The notes: a model not told the origin generated them from the sequence alone. 64,000 bases of DNA from Glandiceps talaboti (GCF_964340395.1 NC_135550.1:28765176-28829175); one strand, 5' to 3'; shown: positions 23,460 through 36,940, counted from the stretch's first letter. Numbers and translations: made by a program.

Positions 23460-25264
23460 AACAGCAACACAGCATACCATTTCAACATCCCAATTTTGTG
23501 TGCATAGGGTGACCATATGTTTTTGTTTCTCAATACTTTTTCATAGCAACTATTGGTTGGTCGGTCGATTTTATAAAACAACTTGAAAACAAGTGAAAAA
23601 ATCATCTCTGTCATGTTTTCTCTGCCTCTCCTTTTCCTCCTCTATCTTCTTTTTATTGGATTCCTGGTAACAAGCCCTTTCCCACCTTCCACACAATTGG
23701 CATGTGTTCAGACCCCCTAATTGAATAACTTCCATCATGAAAGAAATGCTCTGTTCGTGAACAAGTATCGTCGTCGCCGCCGCCATGACTGTACATGACG
23801 TCAACAGGCTAGACACGTTTTTATTCTTGCCAGAGAGGGCGCTGTTACGCAAATATTAAGGGCGAATATTTTGATGCCGGCGCTGAAAATTTGGGTTGGT
23901 CGAGTAATGAGAAACAAAACAAAATAGGGTCACCCTTATTTAAAGGTAACAATTTTATAGTTTGTATCTACAGTGATGCATCACGTATATGCCATAGTAT
24001 GTATCACAGTCTTGTTGAAAGTCTCGTTATACTTGTTATTAAAAATTATATCGTAATTGTCATACGATGATTACCTCAGTGACATGTACAGCAATTGTGA
24101 AATACAAACTAAATGAATGGTGGTGAAATGCTCATTGAGATAAGTGGTCCTAGGGGCTCAATTAGTGTAATTAGATAGCACCAAAGGGACGAGCCAAAAT
24201 GTAATTGACCTGAGAAGCATGTCACTAGTTTTAATTTTGTCCAGACTTGCCACACGACTGGTGTACAACGTATCTAGGAACGGATACAATCGTAAAGCAT
24301 TGTGATAAAAGTGTAAGTTCATAAACCATTCGTTACAGTCCGTCAACGGGTACTTAGGTCGAAATTCAATTGGCATATTGTAGATCACTAATGCATGATT
24401 GTGTATTACAAATGCGACACAAATGGTAAGTTTTACAACACAGAACAGAGGAAAAGTTTTCGAGAGAGAAAAAAAGTGAGTTTTGAGTAGTAAAGATATA
24501 TCTTGATCTATCCAACCATAAACATCTACATGTGTCACACACATTGTTCAATATTATTGTACATTATTGGTTCAGTTTTCTTTGCCTTCTAAATCATATA
24601 GCAATATTTCTAGGATGTTTCTGTCGTGGCGGACTTCAGAATAATGGCAGGTTAAGTAATAGTGAAGTTATGAAGTGAGTTTAAAAGTTCAAATACCAAC
24701 GGTAGCATTACTTTCTCCATATTGTACTCGAAGTCTGAAAGAATTGGTTGACTTTAATACGTCCTTGCTGTACTGTCTTTTCAAACCATGATAGTTTCCA
24801 AAGTATAGGCAACCGTTTCTATCGTACAAAGTTTCCATACAACACGTATTCAGAAGATTACATTGTTTTCTTAAGTATTAGTTATGCTTATCGCGAGATG
24901 AAAACAACTGCTGTTAAAGTGATAACAATTCTACTTTTATCAAGACTTACTTGGTGAACCTATACTTGAATAAACAACATCTGTTTGAAATCAAATCGTC
25001 ATCACTTCAGCAAAAGGTCAAACTATAACATATTTATCATGAGTTTGCGGCAAGTTTGACCTCAGTTGCTATCAGCTAGCTGTCTACAATTTTTTCCATT
25101 AATAATTTCCCCTTCACTTAGCTATCTGCACATACATGTATCAGTGTTTGTATTCGTTCACTTCTAATCATCCCTCGTCCAACTGTAGCGTTTAATATGT
25201 TTTGGGTCGTATTTCCTGCTGTCGTGCTTGAACGGCCAATACAACTACACACAGGTGTCACACT

Positions 25265-25267
<3 letters not shown>

Positions 25268-25316
<49 letters not shown>

Positions 25317-25381
25317 TTGGGGGTTGTGTGTGTGTGTGCGTGTGTGTGTGTGCATGTGCGTGCGTGTGCTTGTGCGTGTGC

Positions 25382-25434
<53 letters not shown>
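25268..25434 (+). repeat. (GT)n microsatellite, interrupted
   Basis: About 165 bp of GT with GC and AT interruptions in the middle; open in several frames only because of the repeat. Confidence 0.97.
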
Positions 25435-25438
<4 letters not shown>

Positions 25439-26779
25439 AAAGCTCAGTAACTTATTCTGTTTATATAAGATAAAGTTTCATTTCATCAATTTCTTTAAAA
25501 AATCGAATAAACATACTGGGTACCTCTTTGTAGTGTAACAGTTCAGACATTCTCTCTACGTAGTTTCATTTGTAATTCACCATTATAATGGGTTTGTAAA
25601 ATAAAGGACGTTGCCTATCAGATGTCATCAATTTCCTTATGAAAGCAGTGTTACATAAATTATATGAGCATAACATAACATACATGTAAAACTTTATATC
25701 TATTCAAACATCCGTCCGTTAAAATAACGACGATGGAAAATAAATTGCAACTTTAAAAACGAAATTTCGGTATTTTATGTAAAGAATGGGAATGTGCGAA
25801 TGTAGCATAACAGATATTTATTAAAATTGCAACTCTTTTTGAAGACACTATTTTTAATTCAGCATGGTTTTTGACAGTTTTGGCCTAATACATGTAAAAG
25901 TAACACGACTTGAACTGTGAGACTGGAAACTAACAATAACAATAAGAAAAGGGTGCATACACGTCGCCACTTGAATCTACAGCTATCATTATATTTTCCA
26001 TTCAGAATGTTGCCATTATCTTGTTTATATGGTCAAACTGTAATTGTAGTGTAAATAGACAATTGCATAATCACTTCACATGATTCTTTTATCTCTATGT
26101 TTCTCTTCAGTCAAAATACCAATTGTTTTCGTTTTTTCAATCAACGCGGGTAAATACTTATAGCGTCTTACAAAGACAACACGAACAGAAAGAAACGTGT
26201 AGGAGGATACAATTAAGTTGTAGTAGTTGAAGCCGCTGTCGAAGGTTTCCATACGATCACACTTAATTTAAAGTTTACTGTGTCCATCCAACCGTGGGAA
26301 AACATCATGACCGCTCTTACAATAACAATGAAGTACACAGTTAAATGAATAAAAATGAAATTCCAATTACATAATAAAAGTTTCTACAACGGAGGCCAAA
26401 TATTGAAACAAATGGGGTTCCTAGATATGTCAGACCGCCCTCTCTAGTGAGGATTGAGAGATTATAGTTTCATCCCAAATATAGCATGAAACTGGACAGA
26501 AACTGGACAAGCCTAGCAACAGGAAAGGGAACAGCGCTCGACAAATACTAGTACATTACATAAAGAAACGAGATGAAATATGTCCTTGGTCTGCTTCCAT
26601 GGTGTTAGCATGGCAACCCATACGTCAGTTGGTGTATACACCAATCTAGCGAAAGTGCTAAAGTTTCGGCTACAAATTATAACAATGATAAAAACATATC
26701 AGTGATAGTCAAAATTGTTTTTATTAAACTCTCAAAACAAATTACAATTCCGAATGAATATATTTATATCTAGAAAGAA

Positions 26780-27202
26780 ATGGGAATAAAAGCAGGACTA
26801 GAAATCGACATATTACAACTCAACTGCGAGTCTAAACATGAAAATATTCGCCATATATTTAAATACTATAATAGTACACAGTTTACATGTACACTCCCTT
26901 TAAATATAACACGTCACTGGGTTGGCAGACTTCTTTTAAAGCATATATTGTCTGGGATGCGACAAAGCGTCGATTCAGAAAATACTAATGGCGGTTGCAT
27001 TTTGGAGGAAATTTGGATGTCTTACATAACTCGTATCGACATCGATATCTTACGTAGAGGATGGTTGACACGAAAGATAACGACTACTGCTCTATGTGTA
27101 ATTAGGTCATCAATAGAACTAAAAATAACTAGGCCTCAGTCTGCACCTGTACTGCTTAGTTTCAACGAAGTCGTAGAATATTATGGGATACCATGGGTTT
27201 AA
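26780..27202 (+). CDS. Unrecognised 140-codon ORF
   Basis: Open from an ATG for 140 codons in AT-rich DNA, longer than most chance frames nearby. The predicted product is mixed hydrophilic, with no signal peptide, membrane helix, zinc ligands or coiled coil that I can see, and no family I recognise. There is no obvious splice partner. It could be a lineage-specific gene, a transposon remnant or chance; chance is the default. Confidence 0.2.
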   Translation: MGIKAGLEIDILQLNCESKHENIRHIFKYYNSTQFTCTLPLNITRHWVGRLLLKHILSGMRQSVDSENTNGGCILEEIWMSYITRIDIDILRRGWLTRKITTTALCVIRSSIELKITRPQSAPVLLSFNEVVEYYGIPWV

Positions 27203-29037
27203 TACTGTCGTTTAACTTACTTAGTTATACAGGTATTTCAAGTAAAGCTAGTTATGTCAAATAATATATCATAAATATACATTCAACCATAGATAATTAT
27301 CACCTCTATGGTTTAAACCACTGAAAGTATAGTCCTCGCTTTACATTTCACTATATTCTATAATAGTAATAATAATATTAATACATTTTAATTGTAAGCT
27401 TACCCACTACGATATCCCAGATTATGGAGACGTTCTTTTATATATTCTAGATCAGACTGATAAGCCCGGACCGATGACGTCATTAGTCTAGATCTATTCT
27501 AGCTACTAAATTTGACAGAGTACATTCAAATAACAAAATAGTTTGATTAAACGAGTCTAGTAATACGGCGTTTGCTGTATATTATACAAATAATTTGTCA
27601 TCTTATGGTATATAAAATACGTTTACCATTGCACCATTAGATCAAAACACGCGTGTAAAACTTGATAGTATGAAAGTGAAATTGTAGTAAACTGAATTCA
27701 CGCTGATTATAGGCAGGGAATACAAATGCTTACCAATGATTTTGTTAAATTTGGGTCAACTTTAGAAGTAGCTGGGACTAAAGTTCAATCATATTACATG
27801 TTAGCTACACTGGATACCAGCCACATTCTTTGGACCTGCTGCCTTGGGCCGTCATATGGATTGTTCATGCGTATCGCGTTCTAGTGTCAAATTATCAGCT
27901 ATACTAACATCATCTTTTATTACTCATTAACTTTGAAAGCTATTTGTAGTTGTGTAAAGATTCCTGACTAAAAACCAATGTCGTATTATTAAGTTTGCCT
28001 AATTAATTTTAGTGTAAAATATCCACATCTATACAGTCAGTGTGTTGGGTGTTTTAAGACTGCGAGACCGTCTACAAAGGTGAAATGTCGTATTAAGGAG
28101 TCTTATTGATCAGGAAGACACTTAGCATTAATTATCTCTTAGTGTGTTCTACGTAGGTATTTTCAGTGGTATGAACCACGATAGTGGATTGCTGAGGTGA
28201 AAACATGTTATAGTTGCTAAACTCATTTTCTATGTGACCTGACTTCTGAGGTTTCTCACTAAGGGCTGTGATGAGAGAAACATGTGATGATGTAAAATAG
28301 CAGCGTTTGGTGAAAAACGGCCCTACTAATACATTAGAAGGCAAGCTTACAAGTTACAATGTTTTGGCCACAGTTTGTGAGTTTCATGCTAAAATCATCC
28401 TGTACAAGTAAACTTGACATCAAAGACCAATATTTAATTTAGCAAACAACAACTTATATATATATATATCAATGGAAACCATTCACAGCGTACACATTTG
28501 ATATAGTTTAGAATTGTTTTACCTTCATCAATGAATATTTCAAGATATTTTGTATTCAAGTTTTACATTTGTCATTGTTTTAAATCTCACAATTTAAGTC
28601 GCGTGTATGTTGTTTCAAAACTTTGTCGGAAGGTGATACCCATAACTCATATACATGTAAATACATGTTCAGGATGGCAGTCATTAGTTAGAACAGCCAC
28701 ACCATTAATCACACTATTCATATGCTACAGTCGATCAGTTTACCAGACGCAAGACCATTTGTTTCATGAAATCGATCTGCAATGTGGTGTATTATGCCAC
28801 TTTAGCCAATTTATCCTGTAAAGAATGTAGTCATATTGTCAATAATTGCCATCTATCATTTTACATGGGTCGTAACCCTATATAATATAGTCTGTTTACA
28901 AGATCAAACAAGATGATGATGTATCACCTCTATCTTACTCGGACACTGTCAGGCATATCACCAACACAGTAACAAACTTGGTGTGTTTTTTCTAAATACC
29001 ACGTGTATGGTACGAAGCCAGCCTCAAGGCACAGCAA
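27203..29037. other. Intergenic, nothing recognised
   Basis: AT-rich with only short frames. The right part must hold the 3' UTR of the leftward coiled-coil gene; no AATAAA was placed with confidence. Confidence 0.4.
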
Positions 29038-30528
29038 TTAAAAGAGTTTGAATTTTCCGCCTTTCTTTGATTTTTTGCTCGACGTTTGCTCTTCGCTACT
29101 CTCAGCTTGGTTTGCGTTTTGTTGTGCCATGGCTTTCTGACTTTGAGCCTCTTGTTTCAGAGTGATAATTGTAGCTTCTGCCTGCGAAAGTTGTAATTTC
29201 ACATTCGATATCTGTTGTTCCAGTTCTTTGACTTTCGACTCTTTGGTTTGTACAGTTGTAGTCAAGGTTTGCACCTTTGCTGACTCTGTTTTCAAGCTGG
29301 CCATTTCACGCTCCATTTGTTTTATTCTCTCAGTTTTCTCAGTCAAAGTTTTGGAAACCATTTCTAGTTTGCTGGCATCTTTTTGTAGATTTGACTTTTC
29401 GAGTTCAAGTTTCCGAATTTGTTCATCTTTATCGGTTGAACGTTTAGCAAGATCAAGTTGCCTATTTGACTCCAGTTTCAGTTTATTATTTTCTTGTTCA
29501 AGTTTCTGAATCATCGCCTCTTTTTCTTGCAGTCGTCTTGTTGTCGCATCCATTTGGGCAACTTTGGCTCTTAAAGTAGCGTTTTCGACTTGCAATTCTT
29601 GAGTTTTGTCTCCGGTTTCAAATAACTGTTTAGTCATATTTTCCATGTCTGTTTTGATATTCCCCGTTATTTTCTGTTCGGTTTGCACCATGTTATTCTG
29701 CAGACCTGTTATTTTCTCTGCCATTTCCGTGAGTATTGTATTTGTAATACTCTGAATAGTTTGGATGGTTGACTCGTTATTGGACACCACAGCTTCTAAT
29801 TTGTCCTCCAAATGAGTGAGTTTTTCCATGGTTTCTACTCCACGTGCTTCTTCGACGTCACTCTGTTTGGTTTCGGTGCCGTTCAGCATATTTGGTTGCT
29901 TTGCTACTTCTTCTAGAATTTTGAAATTTTGGTCTTCCAATTGGTTCATGCGTTCGTGAATAGCTGATAATCTTTCAAGGGTGTCTAGACTGGACAGTCC
30001 GGTATCTTTCGATACAGAGTCTAATCTTTCTTCCAGTACTGTCAGCTTCTCAAATAAAACAGTTGACGATGATTGGTTAAAGTCGACCTCATCTTCACCC
30101 CGTGTTAATCGTTGTGAGTTAACTTCCTCTGTATCATAATCTGGCGTTTTCAAATCACGTACAAGTACTTCTGCACTACGAGTTCTCGAAGGTGTCCCAC
30201 TACTCCTATGTTGTGTAGATGTAGGTGGTTTGTTATCTGGGGTATCTGTTCTGGTTCTGTCTTTAGCTGGGCTTATCTTTCTTGTTTCATTTCGATGCTT
30301 AGGTAGGGGAATACCCGACGAACGTCGCTTTGGTATTTTGCTAGTTTGTGCAGCTGCAGATGGCGATGTCTTGGACCTGTTGACAAATGCCTGACCTTGA
30401 GGCTCTGATACCATTGTTTCATCCGACACGCCACCGTACTGACCAATGCCATATCTATACTCGCCGTTCTCTTCATACTCCATGTCGTAGTAGTGGGACG
30501 TATCATCTCGCTCATCGTAGTAAGCCAT
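29038..30528 (-). CDS. Coiled-coil protein with two SxIP motifs, function unknown
   Basis: A 496-residue single-exon ORF, by far the longest in the window and higher in GC than its surroundings. Residues 1-40 are acidic and Tyr-rich (DMEYEENGEYRYGIGQYGG). Residues 50-125 are basic and Ser/Pro-rich and contain SKIP (63-66) and SGIP (71-74), eight residues apart. Residues ~155-475 are almost continuous heptad-like coiled coil rich in E, K, Q, L and T. The tail is lysine-rich (SSKKSKKGGKFKLF). SxIP within a basic Ser/Pro-rich stretch is the known EB1-binding signal of microtubule plus-end proteins, so a role at microtubule ends is a reasonable inference, not a demonstration. I recognise no named orthologue. 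An acceptor-like sequence on the minus strand near 30701 hints at a 5' UTR intron. Confidence 0.85.
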   Translation of the reverse strand: MAYYDERDDTSHYYDMEYEENGEYRYGIGQYGGVSDETMVSEPQGQAFVNRSKTSPSAAAQTSKIPKRRSSGIPLPKHRNETRKISPAKDRTRTDTPDNKPPTSTQHRSSGTPSRTRSAEVLVRDLKTPDYDTEEVNSQRLTRGEDEVDFNQSSSTVLFEKLTVLEERLDSVSKDTGLSSLDTLERLSAIHERMNQLEDQNFKILEEVAKQPNMLNGTETKQSDVEEARGVETMEKLTHLEDKLEAVVSNNESTIQTIQSITNTILTEMAEKITGLQNNMVQTEQKITGNIKTDMENMTKQLFETGDKTQELQVENATLRAKVAQMDATTRRLQEKEAMIQKLEQENNKLKLESNRQLDLAKRSTDKDEQIRKLELEKSNLQKDASKLEMVSKTLTEKTERIKQMEREMASLKTESAKVQTLTTTVQTKESKVKELEQQISNVKLQLSQAEATIITLKQEAQSQKAMAQQNANQAESSEEQTSSKKSKKGGKFKLF

Positions 30529-33500
30529 GTTAGTTTACTTACTGGTTGTCAAGATAACGTGTTCACTGGTTACCTCCCGTGATATATGTTGTACAAGTTA
30601 ATTACCAATATGGTTCATTTCATATGTGAAGGCTGGTACATGTAGCATGTAAATCTATAGTCTCCTCAGGTCGTTTTGGTCGGGTAGTCAAGCTAATCTA
30701 CAAAAGAAAGGTGTACATTTTAAGTTAATTTCACCATGAGCGTTTTGAAAGCAATACCTTACATATGTAACAAATACTGTCAAGTTGTTAACACCATACT
30801 CACCCAGGTGTCAATGTCAGGGTAGTACTAGTATTCGACTTTGGAGATGACCGCGCCTGGATAAATACTACAACATAATACAGCTTACTTGCCAACCCAG
30901 GTGGTGAATAAACAATGTCAACTGTCAAGGTACAATTGAACTTTACAACAAGAATGTAGATGAGTACTTTAAAGTACCACAGGTGAATAAATCAAGGCCG
31001 CACTTTTCTAGCCACCAAATTTACACAACTTGCTGCCCTTTGCTAGTACACGACTGGTTGAAAAAGGGCATGCTTTCCACCTAGTCATGAAGCTCCATGA
31101 ACCGAAAACTTACTTTCAATACTTGTTGTCCTCTCAATTGTCTGGGTGTGACTACACTGTGGAATACGCAGTGCAAGAGGTTAAAATATGGCAAGGTCTC
31201 CCGCCAACTTACTTGAATTCCAGATACAAGCTCGCAGTGTCCTGGTAGAATAACAGTGGTGAGTACTATCTGCCCATCAGTTAATACGTACAACAAAGAC
31301 CTCTACGCATTAGATCAATGTATCGATTCAACCACTTCACCATTTAGACGGAGCTCTGCTGAATAGGTGCATACCATTCACGATACTGGTAAAAATAGCA
31401 TGAAAGTAGTCCGCTCAAGAATACAATGTATCACTGGCGCGTCATAGACACAGAAGACTGCCCGCAGCTATTAATAAATGTAAGTCGACTTGGTACAATT
31501 CAATAATAAATAAGTCTCACTTCTGTAAAATACTCGTCGTACTCGTACGAAATGTTAGTCTGATTTGCATAACGGCAGATTTACTTTCTAATCTTCTTTT
31601 CGAAAAGTCTCACCGCTGTTCCTTTGAATACATGTAAACCCCACCGGGAACATGACAGTAACGATAACAATTTACATGTATTAATACATCTCAACGCTAG
31701 CAGCCAGGGGATGACATCATCGTGTCAGGAAATGGTGACTTGCTTTCAAAGAGAGGAAAAAACATCCTGGTATTTGTTTTATTTTTAGCATTATACGTTT
31801 GATATCGAGGCCATGCTAAGGGAGACATGTCGTCATCTCACTATGTTCCATTTGGGCTGGAGTTTCTGGTCTACCAATATTTACATTTGTATACATTGGT
31901 GAGTCATTGACCAAACTATCATTGAATATTAAACCAGTCAGCCACCACCAAGTCATAGCATGCATAGTGCAGTATGCATTGTGTCATACTGATGCCAGAT
32001 AACCTCTGTCAGAAATGATAACAGCAGACCGTTAGAATCGAAGTAAGATGAAAACAAACATCTCTAGCAAGTTAACTTGTCGTGATTGTCAGATATTAGA
32101 CAACTGTGGATTGTTGCCTGGTATCATGGGTATTGGCAACAACAAAGGAATGTTTGCGTTCACTATGTGGAGGACTTGTGTAATACGTATAATGAGTAAT
32201 ATCTAGTTTAATTGGCAGCCCTAGAAGCCTTTCAGTGTAATAGTAGTGTAAAGGAATTTAACTTTAATACAATGCTGCTTTCATTGCAGGTGAGCGTTTA
32301 TCGTAATCCGGGTTAGTGGAACGAACTCTGCTGCACTTAGGTTGTCAATTTGTAACACTGGGCACATTGAACGATAGCTATAGACCACAGGGGCGTGTAA
32401 TATTTCATAGATTGTTGTTTTTTAGGTCTACAAACTAAATATAACAACCCTTTGACTATATATTCCTACCTGTGAGTTCTACTAGTATAGTATAGAGCAT
32501 GCCCCCGCGCTATAGACGATCCCTTCCACTGTCTGAGAGGGTCATATTTACACATGTAATTAATCATGTACAGATTGAAGTGAACCCACACATCAATGAT
32601 TTATCTATGTCCAATTCCGTTGTTGGTTTTTAAATAAAATGTTATCCATTTTTTATTGATTTTTAGGCACAGCGTTCACTCTATGTAAATACATGTAAAT
32701 ACGTTACATCTAATAATGTAACATGTAAACGTGTTTCAGTTTGGACTGTCCATTTCATTCGTATGCCATTGTTCTATTTTGGGTATCATCATGCCTCAGA
32801 ACATCATTATAGATTAGATTGTTAACTAAAGATCACTACATGGAACTTAAAATTTTATTTTAAAAACCTCGTGAAGATATTAATTTTGTGTCGGATTAAA
32901 TCTGGCAGATGGAAATACCAGTAGTTGATTAGTGGGGTGACAATAGGTGTGCAATACCTATCAAAAAGTATAGTTAAAATGCATAATATGTAGTCGTGGC
33001 GTGATTATTTCATATAAGCTTACTCAACATAATAATGATATTGTGTGTACAAAATGAACATTTATTTCTCTTTTCGTCATTTTTTTGCCCAGTGAACGCC
33101 ACTACAATAAATCATCCCCCTCCTGTGAATTATATCATTAGCAAGGAAACTATAGCAGTTCTACCTCTTTTTTGTGTGTGGACAGTTTATATTCTTTTAA
33201 CGGGCAATGCCGAACTCGACGGAACATCGCCCTATCAGTGACAAAGAGATTTGGCTGAGTCCAAGAGACCTGTTGGTGTACACTGAGAATGCTGGGATTA
33301 CAAGTCAATTCTCACCTGGCTATCATGCCTGGCTAGAAAAAAAGTTGATTTAAGAGATCCTTACCCTCTGACCCCTATACACATTTAATAGTAACGCGAT
33401 TTAATCGTAGTAATATTTCTCCAGACAACCATTGCTACCACACACTGAATTCTTTATATGTCACATGAGATCTCCATAGAAATCTACAAGGCTTTGCAGA

Positions 33501-34221
33501 AATGTGGTATTCTTTATCCAACATCCGGTCATACTGGATACCTGTAGATTTAACGTCTTTACTCTATACAAAGAACCTTTTGACAATGTTTGCATTGACA
33601 TTGTCATTGCAAAAGTATTACAGATTTATTGTGACACTCAGCAATTTACACATGTACATGTGTACACGTGGTTGGTAAAATGCTGTCTAAAGGTTATCAA
33701 AAAATGACCTGTTTGTACATAAAATCTACAGAACACTTTGAATATCTGTAGTGTATGGGGAATTCCAAAACATTTCTTGTGAGCAGTATAGTCGAATACT
33801 GGAAAGTCAAATAAATGAAAGTATATACGCAGTACCATAACAATAGAGTTTCACCTTTACTGATATATGCGGGTAATTAATTCTAAATCTAATGACATAC
33901 TAGTCTATCAGCTAGCCCTCGGATGTTCTTCCGATAAAATACGACACACAGCCGAACAACGCTATCGAGGATGGCAGGCCCTCACATGCGAACTTCGTTC
34001 GCTTATAGTTATAGCATCGAAAGAAAGCCCGAACGTCTAGCAGCAAGACTAATGACATACAGCTATAAACCACACCTGTCTGCCGTGAACAATTATGACT
34101 AAGCTTCACGTCAATTAATCAGTCACGTTAATTTTAATTCTTCCACACACCCACCCTCTTGGACAAGCAAGCCATATAATCATCCGGATATGAAGCAAAA
34201 AACATATTTTCATACACAATA

Positions 34222-34326
34222 CCATCGTCGCAAAGCACGGTCTGTTTTACGGCACCGTTCTCAAGGAGCCGTCCCACTGGAGTGTACTGGAAGAAATTAA
34301 ATAACAGCTCTGGTTTGCGAGAATGA
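34222..34326 (-). repeat. Dispersed repeat of unknown type, copy 2 (reverse)
   Basis: On the minus strand it reads cattctcgcaaaccagagct, then a ttatttaatttcttcca variant, then ccagtgggacggctcct and the gacgatgg end. It is the same family as 1661-1757 and 55577-55692. Confidence 0.7.
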
Positions 34327-35617
34327 CACAATACAAATGTTAACTTGTCACGTTTGCACCATGTATTAGAACAAAGTAGTCAGTCAATTTGTCTCAACAA
34401 CACATAAAACTTGGAACAAGTAATGCCAACAAGAACTTATTTTAGCCTGGCTCCATAGTGAAACGTTAGTTATTTTTTTTTATTGACAGAGCTAAGTTTC
34501 CATCAGACTTTAACCTTGTTTAACGATAATGGTTACCAGGAGATTTAAGACGTACAAGACTACTAAAATCAAGTGAATACGTGTACTTCTAAGGAAACAA
34601 TAAAGATTGATTGTTATCAAGTGGTTGTCAATGACCCGATTCACATAGGTATTTATTATAGTCAGGGGGTAACACGATGAAAAGAAGTAAAGAGGGTTGC
34701 CAAGTTATTGAAGAACTTGAATGCTAGTAAAGAAATCAACTGTTATAAATATGAGATAAGACAAAGTAATGTAACACCGTGTTTACTGTCGTTTAGTAGA
34801 AGAATAACCTTACTTGTGTACAACACTGAATGTGTAAACTCTATGGGTCATCACATACCTGCCTGGGTATTGGGTTTAACAATCGATAAACCCACTGGAT
34901 GAATTATGGCATGATTTGACTCTGCCATAAATTAGTCGGAAGATCCAATGTCAACGCCTTTTATTTTAAGGACAAATAAAATTTCACACCAACTTTTACA
35001 ATCGGCACTAGCTGCAACTGGGACATTTTTTTCATCAAGTAACCAAAGATATATTCACTAAAAATTGGTCAGTTACTTATAAAAAGACATTGTATCTGTT
35101 AATTAGTGGTCAATATTATCCATAGGTGATGTAGTAACAAGTTTAAATCTTGAGCGAAAGCTTGGTTTTGAATATGTCGCCATGTTAAAACTGCACTAGT
35201 TTGTACTGTAGTATCGCTTAATCGATCACACAACCACAATCTATTTACTTATTGACTGAAAAGTGTTAAACTATAAATAATTAGATATTTCACTTGTCAA
35301 TTAGTGGTCGATCTTATCCATAAGTATTGCAGTAACAGGTTTAAATCATCATCGACGTTGAGGACGCTGGTTCTTAGGTGCGGACCCAAAAATCAATCTG
35401 ATTTAATTAAAGATTTATAAAACTACAATAAATACGTTTACCCGCAAGTAATTCAATTCGGTATTACGAGTAAATTATTGTAATTAACACACTATTCTTC
35501 TAAAAAAAAATGTTCAATTGCAGCTAGTGCAGCTTTAAAACAAAAAGATATGAAGACTTTGTTACAGAATTTATTTGAAATAAAATTTAATCGGCGTCTT
35601 GAGACATATTTTGTTTG

Positions 35618-35679
35618 TTTGTTTGTTTGTTTGTTGTTGTTGTTATTATTGTTGTTATTATTATTGTTGTTGTTGTTGC

Positions 35680-35731
<52 letters not shown>
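35618..35731 (+). repeat. (GTT)n microsatellite
   Basis: Begins with several GTTT units, then about 100 bp of GTT with ATT interruptions. The poly-Leu and poly-Asn frames are artefacts. Confidence 0.97.
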
Positions 35732-35733
<2 letters not shown>

Positions 35734-36757
35734 AAGTAGAAAACACATCTAAATAATTTTTTTTGTATCTCGCATTCTACCCTAGGTTTAGTTGCTGTCA
35801 TTTTTTACAAGCCTTTCTATTTTATTCAAAGAACATTTCTCTTGTTAAAACGCACGATTATGGAAATTCTACGATATAATCAATTGTGTCAACAATGGCA
35901 TAGGCTTATAACTGATACTGTCACGCACAATTTTATATAAAAACGCACCATGAAGAGTGTACCACTTGTTGTCACTTAAGTGAATGACCTAAAGTTCATT
36001 CAAGGACAGCACTACACATCAGCACGGACAAAATAAGATGATAAATTAACCTGCCTGGCGTGTCATCATATGATACTATTGATGATTTTGTGGACTGATT
36101 AGCCCGGCATCCTGTCGGTCAATCTTGTTCACTCCTTTCTTTGTCACGGATTTTTTTTTTTAAATTCTTTTTATGGTTCGATCAGCCTATTGATATATGT
36201 ATATGTTTGTACATATCGTAAACTTAGATAAATCACGAGTACTCCAAAATGTTGTAATTCTAGATCTAATTATTTCTCCCATTGCCAAGTCATTCAGAGC
36301 GAGTTGCTTTTGATGTGATATGATATAAATTGTAGTCAAGATTGATCAAAACAGTCCCTAGAGGGTCGATCACAAACTACACCTCACTGTAATAGAGACA
36401 TTATGAATTGTCAGACATTGACAGGTGGAAGCACTGACCCTCGTTTGTTAAATTATCGGACCATCATCAAATAAAACCAAGTCCTTGAAACGGGGGGAAA
36501 CGGGTGCGTGCCGTCGATAAAATACACACCATATTTAACATTTAATATCAATAGACCATGTAGATATTACAAGTACCTGCTGTACATGTGTCAAGGAGAT
36601 TTAAAAGACACTCGAGTATTGGTCACGTGTTAACAACACCGTAAATGTGACAAAGTTCAACCATTTATGAATTCCCCGACATTTACATGAATGAGTGTTC
36701 AAATGTCAAGCTGTCAGCTGTTGAATGTATTGAGATAAACAGATTGAGTGTGTTATC

Positions 36758-36940
36758 ATGAGTATAGTACAGTATATGCACTTAGAAACGTTGAATCAGG
36801 TGGCCAAGTGTAAGTTAAAGTCTGAGATTGAACATTTTATGTTGGAGACTGACGTAGCTGCCACTCTTGTCATTATCGTTTTCTTGTCTGTTGTATTCTA
36901 CATGTATGTTATGTTTATAAGTAAATCTCATATTGAATGA
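36758..36940 (+). CDS. Possible small membrane-protein ORF (60 codons)
   Basis: Reads MSIVQYMHLETLN at the start, has a hydrophilic middle, then one hydrophobic stretch (VAATLVIIVFLSVVFYMYVM) and a short charged tail: the layout of a single-pass micropeptide. It matches no known regulin or small membrane protein that I can recall. With so many 60-codon frames in the window, chance is likely. Confidence 0.18.
   Translation: MSIVQYMHLETLNQVAKCKLKSEIEHFMLETDVAATLVIIVFLSVVFYMYVMFISKSHIE

Larger units (their letters stand above)
19737..26779. other. Gene-poor intergenic stretch
   Basis: No exon with a recognisable protein domain on either strand. The longest frame (24158-24544, minus, 128 codons) has no domain, and its Cys/His-rich, low-complexity residue use looks like chance. 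Contains the microsatellites at 23364-23459 and 25268-25434 and a partial CTCF-like core at 23834-23842. The first part must include the 3' UTR of the C6orf120 homologue, whose end I cannot place. Confidence 0.5.
30531..36757. other. Gene-poor intergenic stretch
   Basis: Holds the presumed promoter and 5' UTR of the leftward coiled-coil gene, one dispersed repeat (34222-34326) and the GTT microsatellite (35618-35731). No convincing exon was found on either strand. Confidence 0.45.

Noticed and set aside
24158-24544. 128-codon minus-strand frame
   Set aside because: No domain, no repeat of family features, in AT-rich non-coding DNA; treated as chance.
26436-26455. Another CTCF site
   Set aside because: The minus strand reads ctagagagggcgg, with an insertion relative to the core; 23834-23842 and 49424-49434 are also only partial matches.
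29162-29509. 115-codon plus-strand Ser/Cys-rich frame
   Set aside because: Antisense shadow of the coiled-coil gene, whose codon pattern and composition are clearly the real ones.
35492-35756. Poly-Asn / poly-Leu frames
   Set aside because: Translation of the GTT microsatellite.
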